Shown here piece after piece: positions 1-15,827 of a stretch of DNA of 64,000 nt. How positions within the stretch are numbered: the stretch's first letter is position 1; the number at the start of each line of letters is the position of its first letter. The position numbers and the translations under genes are program-made. Under the pieces are notes generated by a model, which was not told the origin of the DNA, made no database searches, and saw only the letters and a program-made list of their open reading frames with translations. Where the stretch lies: NCBI GenBank assembly GCA_024195265.1, contig JAJLRJ010000009.1, positions 16,627,210 to 16,691,209 on the forward strand, given 5' to 3'. The DNA is from Dendrophyllia cribrosa. Taxonomy: Eukaryota > Cnidaria > Anthozoa > Scleractinia > Dendrophylliidae.

Positions 1-209
1 CGAAGTTCTGTTCTCTTTAAGTTGCGTATCTCTGTTTCTAAAGACTTGGGAGTCTTCCATCTCTCGTTCCAAATGTCAGAAATACTGCTGGAAATACAGA
101 TAGAACCAGTGATCAACACTTCTAGATCACAACAACTTCGAAAACAACCGCTAATTTCCATATTTGGAGAACAATACCATATTTGGAACGAGTTGGCTTG
201 GAAAAGAAA

Positions 210-266
210 ATGGCGGACGGCTTCGACTCTTCTCGAGTAGCCAGCCTGGATAAAACAGGAAAAAAG
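210..266 (+). CDS. ZDHHC17: ZDHHC17 exon 1
   Basis: Residues 1-19 ([19 protein letters not shown]). The donor is AAG|GTACGG at 267. It ends in phase 0, and exon 2 continues D-S-D-M-G. First exons this short are hard to prove without cDNA, but the ATG context and the frame both fit, and the human protein also carries an MADG motif near its N-terminus. Confidence 0.75.
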
Positions 267-3200
267 GTACGGTTACGAGGTTTTTCTAGCTTCAATGCGA
301 TGAATAAGACTCAAAGAATATTTATAAACCACTAGTGACATGAGATTCGTTTTCTGTCAAGTTCAAAACATTCACGTGCCGATGTCACTCCGTACTTGTA
401 AGAATAATAGCGTGTCAAAAGTTTTGTTTGCAGATAATTTGGAACTAATTTTCCCCGGGTGGGTGATAACTGCAATCCGCACGAAAAAAAAGCAAGTGTG
501 ATTATTACTGATAGATGGAAAGTAAAGGAAACGTAGTGAATTAATTGACTAAGTGGGTTACAAAAGTTCATAAGCTTACTTTAATTTGTAGTGGGAATTT
601 ACATTTACTGTATGCTTCAGCTGCCAGTACGTTGAAAACATCTTGTAATGTAGAAGTTGTATTCTTTATACAGTGAGCTAATTTTGCCAATATATTTGAT
701 GTATATTACGCTTACTATTCAAGGACTCCAATATATCTTTTGTGGAATAATAGCTGAAACATGAAGTGTTGGTTGCAAATGTCATTGTAAAATTCATTAA
801 TAATTCATGAGAGCGATGACCAATCCAACAACAGTATTCAAGTCACATGTATACCTTTGTAAATCCCAATACATATATAAACTGTCTGAAAGCACGGGGA
901 GGGTTTGAATAGGTAGCAGGGAAATGTTGGGGTTGATGAATGAATACAGAATATTAATTAGCTTCATTAGTATTCTGTATCTGCAGTTTCTCGCCTCCAA
1001 GGCTACAGTTTCATTTTCGGGTTTTTTGTTAGCCCTTGCCTACTGCCACTGTTCAAATATTTTAACGGCTTACTTCGTGTTGTTTTTAGTGTTTTGGGGA
1101 GTCACATCCTTGAGCAGAGAACTTTCTTCCGATAAACTTTTCGGAGGACGAAGGCGCGTGGACGCCATTTCGCTCTTCTAAAATGAAATAAATGTTATGC
1201 TAATCCCTTTGCGTTCATCGGATTAACTTCATTCATATAACAGCCAATCAAAATGAATGTAAACAACATTCTTCACACTTTGTATGACATTCATTTCACA
1301 AGTCAGATACAATATTCGCGTCCGATCTGTATGGGATTTACAATGGCTCGCCTTCGGCTCGCCATTGTAAATACCCATACAGATCTCCCGCTTATATTGT
1401 ATCTATCACTTGATCAGTGATTGATAGCCTTAATTTTACCATTATATGTCTAAACTAACTAGTAGCTCTGAAGAGATTAAGAATTACTTTTAGATACTTC
1501 CTATCCACGGACAGTGAATTTTTTTTTGTACTGCTAAATAAGGACAAAAATGCAGTATAAACAGAAATACAAGTTACCGTCGAGTCCCGATTTTTTGAAT
1601 ACTCGATTTTTCGAAACTCCTGATTATTCGAACCAAAACTCATTTCCCTTGGATTTGATTTCCCTCGATGCCTACTTCGATTTTTCGAACCTCCCGATTT
1701 TTCGAACCAATTTCCGTTTCCCTTGGAGGTTCGAAAAATTGGGATTTCACTGTAGTGTATATGTTGCAAGAAAAATCCGATCTCAGGTTGGATCAGTAAA
1801 TCAATCTAGATTAAATATGTACACAGTATTCAATTTTTGTAAGCTAACTCCCCAGCACAAAGCTTACTCTAACACAAAGCTAACCATCACACCACCTGCT
1901 ACATGTATTTTTGTGCTAGGGGTGACGGTTAGCTTTGTGCTGAGGTTAGGGTTGAGCTCACCTAGATTGAATACTGGGTACACATTTAACCCCGGGGTTA
2001 AATGTGTACCCAGTATTCAACTCCCTGAAAATTTGGGTGGGGGTCTCACATGCTTCTTAAAACCTTTACCCTATTTCAGACCAAAATATGCGATTTTCCC
2101 TACCCTATTTCAGACCTGACCCAACATTCGATACCCTATTTCAGACCAGGAAGTGCTTCCGTTTGCGTAAACATCTGAGAAGGGCTTCTAATTCCCGATG
2201 TTAATCAAACCGCATTTCTCAAGGGAAGAAAAAAGTAGCTTCTTCTAAAACGATACCCAATTCCAGACCAGAGTGCGCAAACCATACCCCCGGGGGGGGA
2301 TACTTGGGTATATTTTGGGTGGGTATGTGCCGCTCTGGTCTCCAAATTTGGACCCCGTTTTAAAAAGAATTTGCACTCAAAATGATACCCCGTTCTAGAA
2401 AAAATGGCTGCCGATAATCTGAAGCTTTCGTGTGTTCGAAATATTATTCCCCGTTCTAGGAAACGTCTCTAAAATGGATACCCCGTTCTAGATCAGGAGT
2501 CCCAAAATCACGACCCCGTTGGGCGGCAAATACCCGTATAGGTATTTTGGGGGAGTACCCCCCCGGGACCATACCCTATTTCAGACCAAAATGGTCAAAA
2601 TCTATACCCTATTTAAGACCAAAACGACTTGAAAACCATACCCTTTAAGGCCGCACATACCTATACAGCTTATATAAGGGAGTAAACCCCCTGGGCATTT
2701 AACCTAGATTGAATACTGATCTAACCTGAGGCCAGATTTTACCTGCGACATATACATGTATGTTTTGATTCAAAGTTTTCATGTGATCTTTAAATTGGAA
2801 AGATTTCCATGTAACCCCATACATTAGTTATGCATACCGTTCTTAAAACTGAAACAAAAACCAAAACAATGGAATTCTAAAAGTAAAACAATAGCACATA
2901 CATACATAATTAATGTATGGGGTTATACGGAAATCTTACCTTAACATTTTTCAAACAAGTTTTGTTAATTTTTATTCCCCTTGTGTCACATTCATTACCT
3001 GAAAACCAGAAAACTTTTAAACCAACGAAACATTTGAACCACAACATATATATGTACATCATAAACATTCTATCAAACCAGTCTCTTATTCCTTCCAAAT
3101 AAAAAAAAACAAACAAAAACCTGGAAAAGAAGGATGACGCATAAAATCTTTAAACTTCATCACATTACACTCTGTCCACCATTTTGTTTCCCACCTGATT

Positions 3201-6200
3201 CAGAACTTTTGGCCTCTTGACTCAGCTCTGCTGTCCTGTTTTAATACAAGCCTGTTGCGCTACTACAAGTTGACTGAATCTCAGACACTCACAGTGGAGT
3301 CCCTGAAAAAAGAATCATACACATATTAGAAAGCCTTACACTGTTGTTTTGATGGTGGCCTTACTCTGTATTTCTTGTTTGGACCAAACTTGATTTTAAC
3401 TAGTATGAGCACATGGTTTGTGTGCGATCAAAATCAAACTTGCTCAATTTTACAATAATATAAAATGATGTTAATGTTTTAGTCACTTTCGCATGGTGTC
3501 TGACAAAGATGTTTGGCATTGATCTGTGCCCTTATGGTCTTGTCATACCATATCTTTTGGTGTTGGCTTCACATTAAATTTTAAAGCCCACACCAAATAT
3601 ATGCCAAGATCATAAAGGATTATAATGAAAAAGGGCACGGATCAATGTCAAACATAACAATTTACATATTTCTCTGTCTCGAAAAATTATTGCAAGCTTA
3701 TTCTTCAAGTTTACTGTGGCTTTTAGTAACATGCAAACTCAGACTAAAGTTCACACCTCATCTAACATTTGCATTTTACACTATGGTCAATCATAAATAT
3801 TAATATGGCAACCATTGTTGACAAAATCCACCAATCGCAACCAACAAACATGGACTTGACACTCTTTTGAGTTAAAACACATTTTTCCAGAGATGTCAGG
3901 TAAGGCAAATGCGGCAGTGACAGGGTAATTGTCAGAAAAGAACTTTGAAAAGGGACTGTATATTATTTTTTTTAAATAATCATCTCCTCAAAAGAACTGT
4001 CAAGTAAATTAATTTATTCAGGCCCTCTGATATTACGTGATAAAAAAATGGAAATTATGTGATTTTTTCGTGGCAAATTATGCGATAAGCAAGGACTATT
4101 ATGCGGAAAATTATGCAAATTATGCGATTTTTTCTGGAACTTTTTTATGCATGTTTTGCTAGGTTTCAGAGGAAGAAAATGAAAATACCTGTTTTAAAAC
4201 GGTGCTCGCTATCTTTGTGGGACATTTTGAAGCTTTTAGCTATGAAGGAACATCCAAAACGAACGACAGAATCCAAGAAAAGAGTCTGTAAACGAGCGGC
4301 CATCTTGGTTAACCTTAGTAACCAGGCTAAATAAAACATGTGCTCAAGAAATTTACGCGGTTACCAAGCTTGTTGTGGCGAAGAACGAACGCAGTTTCGA
4401 TCGAAAGTGGCGGTTTGTTTATTTGATACAGGATAATTCAATAGAAAAAAACAAATTTTAGTTTAAGTTTCTTAGCTAAAGCGATAGTGTATCGTGTGGT
4501 TTGTTCACATTATGCGATTTTGTGTGATTTTTTACGAATTATGCGATTTTTCGTGAATTATGCGATCGAATGCGATTTGAGGCCGATTATGCGAAATCGC
4601 ACCATCGCGTAATATCAGAGGCCGGCCTGTTTAATAATAATAAATAGGTTGTGATTTTCACCAGTAGCCAGCTACTTTTGACAACCCTGCAGTGAAAAAC
4701 AAAACTTTGAAAGGTGCAGCAATGGATTGAGAATGACAGTAAAACCCACATACACCCACATGATTCTGTGTATTCACTCAGCCTTGATGCTTTCTAATCT
4801 CTCTTGTAGGACTCTGATATGGGGAGCAAACCATACCCAACACAGCCAGACCTCCCACACAGTCAGTACAGTCCCATGGCACACCAACAACCTGATTACA
4901 GCCAGTTTGACCTGGTTCGAGCCACACAGTATGGCATCTATGACAGGTGTCGTGAATTGATTGAGAAGGAGGGTGTGGATGTTAATACGCTTGACAAGGA
5001 AAATGTTTCAGCTCTTCATTGGGCAGCAATCAACAACAGAATAAGAATTGCAGAGTAAGCACTCTTGTCTCATAATAATTTGTGTAAACTTGTTCATTTG
5101 AATGTTCTTAATTATAGTAAATTTATTCTTGGCTGCTAGTACAGTCAACTCTTTCTTAATCAGGGTGTTCATTAGGCATCGGAGATCGGAGAATTCTCCG
5201 CCTACAACACAGAATTCTCCGGCTAAATTTCAATGGCAATATGTAGCTATCTTCACTCTTTCATAATATTCTCCTGTTACTTTACACTATTCTCCTGCTA
5301 CTACAATTCTTAATGAAAACCCTGATTAATGACCACTTTCTTAGTGACCACTTCCCGTAAGCGACCACTTTGTAAATAACCGTTTTGTTTCTCAGTCAAA
5401 TACTGTTTAAAATTGATTTTTCTCTTAAGCGACCACCTCCCTTAAGCGACCACTTTTTCCTACATCAAGGGTGGTCACTTAGGAGAGAGTTGACTGTAGT
5501 TTAAGCCATAAGGGTACTTCTCTTGTAAACTGGAGATCCTTTACCATGCTCGTTAGTTAAGTTAGTAGTTTGGCATTTTAATTTTTGTGTCCTTTCCACC
5601 TTTAAAACAGTCAATTTGTTGAGATACTTAAATATTTATAAAGCTAGAAAAATGTGTCTCGCAGAACCTGGCGAAGCTCAGGGGAGGGTGTACGGCAAAA
5701 TTTCAGCCACAGGAGAGGGAGAGATGGAATTTTTGGTTAAACTGGAGAGGTTGGATTGCATGGCCACAGTGGCCCTGAAATTTAAAGTTGAGACAATGAT
5801 TCTCGTTCCCAGTTGCTTGTCACACTGGATGACGTCAATTGGAGCTTTGTAGAGGTTTTATTGCTTGGTAACTGCAGGACACCAATCTGATATATATATA
5901 TATAAAGACAACCTGAGATTCCACTGTCCTAAAACAATTTACATGCTAAAAATTTATAAACCTTGCTTCGCGAAGAATAAACTGATATGAGAAAGATATA
6001 GTGTTCATCATGTCATTAGCAAGGGAGTCCCTGACGGCAATCGAACCTGTGACCTTCTGTTTACCGGTCAGCTGCTCTAAACCACCGAGCTACAAAAGAC
6101 TTGTGGCGAGCTACTGTAGGCTATTCACTAGGTTCATATACTGTATGACACACATCCTACGTACTTCTAATAAAGAATAAAAAAATTAATACCGGTAAAT

Positions 6201-9200
6201 AACAATTTTTAAAGAGGGTGGCACCAAGCTAACTCTAGGTTAATTAGGATGACCCTCTAATAATTCCTGGTTGAATTGGAATTTAGAAATGTTAGTTTTT
6301 GAGGACAGAAGAAAAACCAGAGTACCCAAAGAAAAAACCGTCGGAGCAAGGATGAGAACTAACAACAAACTCAACCCACATGTGGCGCCGAGTCCGGAAA
6401 TTGAACCTGGGCCACATTGGTGGAAGGCGAGCGCTCTTACCACTGCACCATCCGGGAGAGGCTGTACCTTTCCAAACAAGCTCAGTGATTGGTTAACGAA
6501 ACAATAGGTTAAACAACAGAAACAATAGCCCTAGACCTAAACACAATAGAAGCTACAGTACTACGGGGCCAATAAAAATAGAGGTCTGGAAGAGCTACAG
6601 TACTACTCCACCATCCCTGCTTCCCAGCGATGTTGAAAGCGACATGTCAAGCTTAAAATTTTACCATCTTTCTTTATTCATCATAAATGAATATGTTATA
6701 GTTATGTCACTAACTAAGGTACATGAACATGACATTGTACATGTACATTGTACATGTATACCTGTAGTTGTGTCACATACATACATGTAGATGTATGAGG
6801 TAAACTGCATATAACATGTTCTTCTTCAGGTATTTTGTGTCAAAAGGTGCTGTCATTGATCAAAAGGGTGGTATTTTAAATGCCTCAGCATTACACTGGG
6901 CTGTTAGGTGAGGAGTTACTTTTATTATTACTTGTTATTTCAGAAATAGAATTAGAAAACATGTATCATAATTATTTCTCTTCCATCTGAGGTACCAACT
7001 TAAATTATTAGGGTTGCCTCATTGGGGCCTCATGTCCGTTCACTAGCCTCTTTTCTAACTCTCCTTTTTGTTCTTTTTGTAGTATTGCTTAGCAATCTTT
7101 TTAATATTATAATACTGAAGGGGTGGGAAAACTACTTATTAATAAGTATACAAATTGTTTTTCTTTTCTCAAAAATTGCCAGTTTTATTGCAATGAAATC
7201 GTTTATCATACAACAAATACCACAAAGTACCTTTTTATGAATTTTCACTAACCCTAAGGAATTGGACTAATTTCACCTGAAAAAAGCAGAGTTCTGGCCC
7301 TCTGGTGTTTTGACTGTACTTTCCGACCATAGTACTTTCCAAAACTGCATGAAACATAAGCTAGAAGTACTCTAAACGATGCCATAACAAAGCATGGTGG
7401 CCATGAGAATATGTGACCACGATACTCTTGATCCGCGCCATCCGCTACTCGACTCAACAATTCTATACAAATATGTACATTGAGTGATTTTGAATAAAGT
7501 CTGTAATTATTATTACTAAAAATTACAAAACATCCCACAAAATGTGTTTAACCATCACACGTACAAGGCCCCCCCCCCCCCCCCTTAAGGTTTTTCTCCG
7601 ATTTTGGATGACACCACGGACCCCTGGCAGCGCCATAACCTATAATATTTACCTTATCTTGTAAAGCACATCACAGGCTATCTATTAGAGGTAAAATATT
7701 TCCAATATATTGTAACATGGCAAAAACCCAGAGTAAGGGTTGCTCTATTCGTGCCCCCAAACCTTCAACACTTACTTCCTATAACTATTTCTATTATTTA
7801 TTTCAGGCAAGGTCATCTAGAAATGGTTGTGTTTCTTATGAAGCATGGTGCAGATCCCTCATCACTTGACATTGAAGGTAACTATTGTCAATTTTTGTAT
7901 AACTTTTAAGAAAGAAAACATTGGTGTATCATTTACTGTAGGTAAAACATTTTATCAGTTTTATTTTTCACAAATAAGTTAAAATAATTATTTTTATAAT
8001 ATTATTAATAATGAATTGGTTATTATGGTGGCAGACAAAACACTGACCCCCAGTCCATGGACTACCCCGATGGACTACCCAAATGGACTACCCTAACAAT
8101 GGACTAACCCTAGGTCTAGGGATTTTAGTCCCTAGACCTAGGGTTAGTCCATTGTTAAGGTACATGTAGTCCATTTGGGTAGTCCATCGGGGTAGTCCAT
8201 GGACTAGGGGCCAGTGTTTTGTCCACCACTTGTTATTATATTATAAAAAGAAGAAAATACATGGGTGTACAGAAAAGAAATTTATCTTCATCGTGTTCAA
8301 CTCAATTTGCGAATGAGTGAGATATCAAGTTGAACACTTGTAAGTAGAGAAATTCCATATCTTGAAGCAGTCATGTATTATTTTGTTTATTATATATTAA
8401 ACAAAATAAGGTTTATTAATAAGCAATTTTCTGACCATTTTTGGAACATTATTTTATAAAGATTAAATTGAAAAATTCTCCAAATACTGTATTAACCGAC
8501 TGCCTCGCTTAAATGGAAGGTGGGTGCCTGGGGTATCCAGGGGCTTCCACTGTGGCCAGCCAGCCCTTAGATAAAATACTGCCCCCATGGCTGGCAAATA
8601 CCCGCAACCCAGCCATGAGCCCCCATTCCAAGCACCTGTCACACTGATTAAATCAGTGGAAGGAAGAAAAAGAGGGTGGGGTGGGGGGATGCTGAAGACA
8701 ACCGCTACAAAATCGCTAAAGACTGGAACAAAAACCGCTACAAAACCACTTGAAAAACTTGAAGATCCTAGCTGAGACGAAGCTGCAACGTTCCAGGTGA
8801 GCCTGCACTAGAGAGTTTGATCGCTTACCGGAAGCCTCTGCTAAGCTCATGGTGGTTAACTTTGTTAAATTGTCATTTAACTAAATCTAATCTGAAAGTT
8901 GTACGAAAGTTTTCAATCATTTTTTTAGGTTATAGACCAACATTTTTTAGCTCATTTAAAGGGGCATTGTCACGTAGATTTTGCTGTGTTTTGGTCAAAA
9001 TACACTAAATATATGACAAAGTACCTTTGCTCAAACATAAAATTGATTTTAGAACACCAAGAAGATAATATCAAGTGATTTCTTCAAGGAAAAACAAACC
9101 ATAATAAGTTTTCCTGCGATTTTTCCACGACTCTTGGGAGGAACTTGAAAAAATTGGCCAATTTTTTAAAGTTGCAATCCATTTCTATCCTGGCCATCCG

Positions 9201-12200
9201 CAGCCAAAGATAACGAATACTAGTTTCTGTGCACTAGTAGATTATTTGTTAACAAAACTGGACCATTATTTTAAGGTTTCCATTGAAACAAATGTGTTTT
9301 TTGGCTTTTCAAAGTGATACTAAAAATAGGTGACAGTGTCCCTTTAACATTAATAGTAAAGGCGAACATTGATGGCAATTGTGAAGATATTGATATCTTC
9401 ATTCTCCGAGGTAAAGATGTCTTCACATGGCTAGCGGTGTTTCAGATAAGAGAGGGGTCTCAGATCAAAAACCCAACAAGGCTGGTTTCCTGGCCTGACA
9501 AATCAAATGGCTAACTTAAGAAGATTTAGAGACCCACAACCTGTTGACCCCTTAAAATTATTCATCAACTCCCTGCCTTTGAAAGTTAACTGGAACACTG
9601 TGTGAGAAATCCTTGTATTTCATAGTTTATATTATGTTATTAATAGTAATTATTTTATTATTTATCATGACCACAATAATCCGGGATTTCAAAAAGATGA
9701 AAAGTAGAAGTTGGAAACTGAAAAGTAGGTGTTGGAAGTTTTCGAGGGCCGGAGGCCCATGCAACGAGGACCGAAGGCCCAAGCTTTCTAGGGGGGTCTG
9801 GGGGAATGCCCCCCCAGAAATTTTTGAAATTTAACGTACAGAAAGAACCCATTTCCTGCATTTTGAAGGCCAGTTGTTGAAAAAAGTAGTGTTTTATCAC
9901 ATTTCAAATTTCTGGATTTTCTTGCACAATCAACATTCTAAATTAATTAAAACTGCTGGAATTCGGTTATGCTTATACTGTTATAGTATGTATCTTAGTA
10001 TATGATTTATTGTGTACAATATCCACCAATATAGGTCAAATAAAATAACTCCTCTGTGAGTGTCTCTGTTTCGTCTGTCTGAATGAACAGCCTTTGACAG
10101 CAACGTCAACACAACATACAGTTTATACATTGTTCAGGATCAGGTTGACTTAAATGAAAAAAACTGTTTGTCCAGGTGTTTGTCCTGCTTCCTTTTACTC
10201 GTGATTTCAAATTAAAAAGCTGAAACACAAAAACATAGCTAAATTTTCACTGAAAACCGAAGTGAGTTTCGACGATACACGTGACTTGATAATTCTATTC
10301 TCGCAAATGACTCGACAGTACGGAATAGCTCATATCCAATCATTGCAAGTGTTTTATATTCAATACCTACGCTCAAATCCCTCGCCATTTTCAGAAAAGA
10401 TCGGCAGAAAATTGACCTCTGTTTTTGCCGAAAATTCAAAGCTTTCTTCTAGAGATTGACATAAGTATCAGTTTATACACATAGGGAAAAGCAACAACAT
10501 CTCATGCAACTGAGTTCTGAGCATCTGAAATGAAAGTAGATGTCGGAAATAAGGATAGGAAACGTCGCTTGTGACGTGCGACGCCTTGTTGACCCCTGAT
10601 AATAATATTATTAATAATTGTTGATTTTTTGTTTGTTCCTTAACAGGTTGCAGTTGTTTGCATGTCGCTGTTCAGCATAGTCAGATGGGAGTAGTTGCTT
10701 ATTTAATTTCAAAAGGAATGGTATGTTTCATTCGTCCTTTCTTGAAGTTAGACCTTAAGTCATGTCAACTAAAATGGTGACTGTCCAACCTTTTCTGTCT
10801 GTAGTCAGGATGCAAGCCTGCATACTCTGCGAGCAGTTGGTTTCTCCTTCATCAAACACTACGCTATGAATGAGAGAGTTTGGTGTAGGAGAAACCTACT
10901 GCTCGCGTTAGCAAGCAAATTATATCCATTAAAGGGGCTGTCACCATTTAAGAATCATTTTTAAAAGCAAAAAAATATATATATTTACTTGATAATGGTT
11001 TGTTCTCTTTTCATACTGTAGAAGAATCACTTGGTATTTTCCTCTTGGTGCTATTAGTAAGACCATTTTGTAAAAAAGCAAACATTTTTACCCTTCAACT
11101 CCCAAGAGTGCTAAAAATCAAAATTCAAGAAAAATACCAAATTTCATTTTGTAAAATATTGAAATACAAATGGTACCATGCAAAAGTACTGCTGAAGAGG
11201 TTTCATTTGAATGGTCACACCATAGGATTTCGTCAACAGACTCAAAAGTTAGAACTACATTACATGTCTCCATAATTGACTCTGGGAGGGAAAGGGTTAA
11301 GATACTTAGTCAAATATTTAGTACAGTTTTGACCAAAAAGAGCAAAATCCCTGTGACATTGCCCCGTTAAACAATATTGCTTTTGTTCGTTACTGTCAGT
11401 TTATTATGCTTTAAAGTGGTTCTAGCTTTTGAGTCTATAGTGTGACCATTTAAATGACAGCTATTTAAATATTTATATGATTACTGCTGTTAATAAGTTG
11501 TGTTTTTGGATTTCTAAACATTAATTTTGGCACGTTTGGATGATGTACTCTGAACTGTGTTTTGTTAGTTTTTGTAATCAGCGATTGGAGACAATTATGT
11601 TAATTTATTTCAGGATGTTGATCAGCTTGACAGAAATGGGATGTCCCCGCTAATGTGGGCAGCTTACAGATGTTTTGGGTAAGTGAGCATCACCTCTCAA
11701 TGTGTTACATTAAATTTTGTGACATCCACTTCAACTTTAGTGTAAAGTCACACTTTGTCAATAAAATCAAAACATAAAGCGGGTAATAAGTTAAAGTCTT
11801 TTTCTGAATGTTTTGTGTAATTTGCTTCAGGCTGGAGTTGACAAGAATGCTTTTAACAATGAATGCTTCAGTTCCACTGGCTGACAAATTTCATAAAAAT
11901 ACAGGTAAGGTGAAACTTTCATCATCACTGAACCCATATTCCCAAGAATGTTTAACCCTGTAATTTTTTCTTGCAGTCTCAGTGGGAACTATCATGCAGG
12001 CAGTTAAACTAAAACAAAAATTGAACTACAGTATACACACAGGGCTGTCTCAACAAGTGCCAGTCAGATATAGTTTTAAGAATATTTTTTTGTGAGATAG
12101 ATTCCTAGCTACTTTGTTAGAAAACAAAACACTGATGACACCTGTTGGAAACAAAAATTTCACCAGCTACAGTGGTGCAGTTGAATGTTTTTATTTATTC

Positions 12201-15200
12201 TGCCTACATGTACTTCCAAACCTTGTGTTACCTGTATGTTAATAAGAAGACAAATTGCAAAAAATATTCTTACTAGTGACTCAACAAAATTTACAGATTT
12301 CAATATACATGGACAGTTGTTATTTTGAAGAGCTTTTAATTGCTTTCAATTGTACTTACTTGTGATTGTGTTGCATTTACCCAACAGCTTTACACTGGGC
12401 AGTGATGTCAAATAATCATAATGTCATTAGAGCACTTTTAAAGGCTGGTGCCAGCATGGATGCATTAAATTCTGAGGTACACAATCTCTCCTAGACTACA
12501 ATAAGCCAAGAAAAACATGTATTGATTTCTTAACAGCCTACACAGCCAGAAGTGCAGTGAAGCTTCTGTGCAGGTGAAAGGCCTTATGTGAGCACAGACC
12601 ACCATGAATATTTACAAAAATTATGGGTTAATTGTCATTCCTTGACAGGGGCTCACAAATTTAGTATACATGTATTCAACATCATGTTTTTGTTTAATGT
12701 TTATGTTTAATAACCAGTCATACAAACAACACAATAACATTAAATACAACGGGTCCAGTAATAAACAAAACACATTTACACGATGACAATAAATGGGCGG
12801 TAAAGGCGACTTTTTGTGCAATTTTTGTTGCACTTGTCGATGCAATTTTTGTCGAGTGCAAGTTGCATCTTTAAATCGCATTTATAAACGGGCGACAATT
12901 TCAGTGCGATTTGGGAGCGATTTGTCACGCTATGTTGCAGAGGTTTTGAACATGTTCGAAACCTGATGCAACTTGGCGGCGATTTTTGGGAAATCACAAC
13001 AAATGTTTCACCAGAATCGCACAGGAAATTGCTGCTAGTTTACACTTGTGACAAAAGTTGCACTGGAGAGCACAACAAAAATCACATGTGTAAACAGGCC
13101 TTAAGACTGCAACACTTCTTGGGAGCTACATGTAGCCTGCATATACTGTATCTAAAATGTGCATGCCATTTATTAGGTAATATATCAAACATTGGGGTCA
13201 AGAAAGTGTAGAGAGAAATCAACAATCAATTGTCTTCAGTTAGTGTTTTTAATTATTAACTGTGAATCCCAACAACTGCATTTGTACTATTTAGAAATAT
13301 ATGGAGACTACAGTGAGAAGATATCCCGATGTTGGGGGCCAGTAGCTTGCTAGACAGAGGCTGTGTTCACATCAGGACCGAAACATGTTTAGAGTACCAA
13401 AAATGTTTTCTGTAAACATGTTTGTTTGCATTATTTGTTAATTTCAAAACATGTTTCAGACCTGGTTCAGTCTATAATTTATGCTGTTTCACAAAACATG
13501 CATAAGCTCGCAAAAAATCTTTTTTATTTCACATGAACAGAAAAAATGGAGTTCGAACTTTCTGTTGCATAATTTTGTGGTCTTATTTCATTTATCAAGC
13601 TCTTCAGGAATGAAGGGGAATGCAGCGTTTAATAAGAAGACAACAGCGCTAACTGTTTTATCAGGCTTAGATCAAAACTACCTCTTGGGGGGTCGGTTTC
13701 AATCATGCTCAGAATAAACATGTTTCGTTGTGAAAAGTGCTCACATTGCGCATTGCACATTGTGCGAATCATGATCGTGGGGTTGGTTTCAATCATGCTC
13801 AGATGTTTCGATCATGATTCGCGCAATGCACCGCCTGATGTGAACACTTTTCACAGTGAATCATGTTTCATTTATGATCAGACTAAACATGTATCGCCCA
13901 AGTGTGAACACAGCATGAGACATTTTAAAAGTGCAATTTATTTCACAGCAGAAATGGTTATTATAAGATACTGTATGACCTAAATATACAAAACACAAAA
14001 ATGTCTGTTGTTTAATGTTATCTTTAAACGTGGTTTTATTCCTTAACAGGGTCAGTCACCATATGACCTGGCAAAACAAAAGAAAAGCAAATGGATTTTG
14101 ATGCAGATGGAATTGATGTTAATCGATAAAGGAAAAGGGAAGCCAGCATTTTTACAAGGTTTAACAAGAGACAAGGTATAGTTCTACAGACGTTTCATTA
14201 CAGTTTTGAGCAGGAGGGTATTTGGTTTTTACACAATGACAACATAATGACTTAAGACAGGTGCGTTAAGTCCTGTTCACAGCTGGCCAATAGGGACCTT
14301 AAGCAATGGGAATGTTGACGTCCTGGATATCACAAATAGCATCCAGAAGTCAACTTTTTTTCAATTCTTCTCTCTTCACTGCATTGTGCCACAGATGTTA
14401 AAAGAAGTCATCTTTCCCTTTCTTTGTAAGAAGTAGAAGCTAAGCGTGTCATAAAATCGACACCAGCCCTATGGTTCCTGATCCTCGCTCTCCCCTAACT
14501 AACTAACACGACCAGACACTATTCGCTTTGGGTCAAGGTTAAGTTAATTGAGCGAGACCCTCACTGGTACGCCGGTAGGGTTATAGAGACTATCCATGTA
14601 AGACTTCACCCTAACAACATCAATAGGGACAATGGAATTGAAATTCCAGAAGCATGGATGCCCATGATCAAACAACACAACAGCAGATCGGTACCACAAC
14701 GGACTGCTGAGGGAACAGCATCTATTCAGAACAATAGGGATTGAAATGCACCAGTTACCAACAACCACAGTGCTACATGATGCACAGCCATTCCACATCA
14801 TCGCTTGATGAAGACCAGCAGTAAGCATTTAAAACGTCACAATCCACATCAAACAAACTATCATTTAAAACCGGGATGAATAACATATTCTTCTTCTGAA
14901 GTTATCCTTGGCTGGCTCTGACCTCAATTTTGACTTTTCTTTTCAGGTTGCTCAACGTTATGTCCAGATAGGCTTGCCTTTCTTTGTGCTGTTTGCTGTT
15001 GGTGCAATTTTAGAGTTTTCGTCATCTTGGGTTATGTCTCTACCTCTTCTATGTGCTGTAGGAATAACAACACACTATACATTAACGTAAGTGTTGATAA
15101 ACAGTTCAGCGATTTATTCATGGTGAAGCGAGGGCCTACGACCCAAGCGTAGCAAGATTTATAAATTTGTCACACAAACAAAAAAATAATGGTTGCATCC

Positions 15201-15795
15201 ATCTATTTCAAGTTTTGTATTTATATGATGTGCATACAGGAAACATCATTCTGTTTATCTAATAAACTAATTTAAGTGGAGCCTTTTATTCCATAATATT
15301 TCTCCGACTGATCACATGTACAGATCAAAAAAGATTGGTGAGTGTTAAAGTACATAAGCCCCTGTTAACCCTTTGTAGGGTTCATGCTGATCTTGAAAGT
15401 CCTAGAAAGTCCAGGAATTTTGTGGCATTTTTCAGGACTTGTAGTGATGTTGTCACAGGTCTTGGAAATTGACCACTACACCATCCCTGCTGCTTCAGTT
15501 GACCACCTCCAGTTGTATCTCAGCCTTCCTCTTTTCCAAACATAGCCTATGGATGTTTGTGTCCCAATGGGTGTTTGTGTTCCAACATACCTAGTATGTG
15601 CAGGGCCATCATCAGTAGCCAGGGGAGGTGGGTGGGGGTGCAAGTGCTCTCACCCTGCTCCCTCAGTTGAACACCTCCAGTTGTATCGCGGCCCTCCTCT
15701 TTTCCATACATGGCCTATTGATGCTTGTGTTCCAATGGGCCGCCCTAGTACATGCAGGGCTGTCATTAATAGCTGGAGGAGGGGGCGGGGGTGCA

Positions 15796-15827
<32 letters not shown>

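Larger units (their letters stand above)
267..4809 (+). other. ZDHHC17 intron 1
   Basis: No second gene seen. Holds a palindrome at 1310-1400, a gene-free repeat of short GATTTTTCGAA units (1580-1745), a poly-G/C-type repeat block (1980-2670), a direct/inverted duplicate around ATTAATGTATGGGGTTA (2810-2945), and a TIR element at 4021-4627. Confidence 0.7.

Noticed and set aside
1550..2119. 189-codon ORF
   Set aside because: Spans two unrelated repeat blocks; low-complexity text with an SNxxxPIFRT-type repeat; no domain.
6020..6100. Functional tRNA gene on the minus strand
   Set aside because: Acceptor and anticodon stems do not pair well; better explained as a SINE head.
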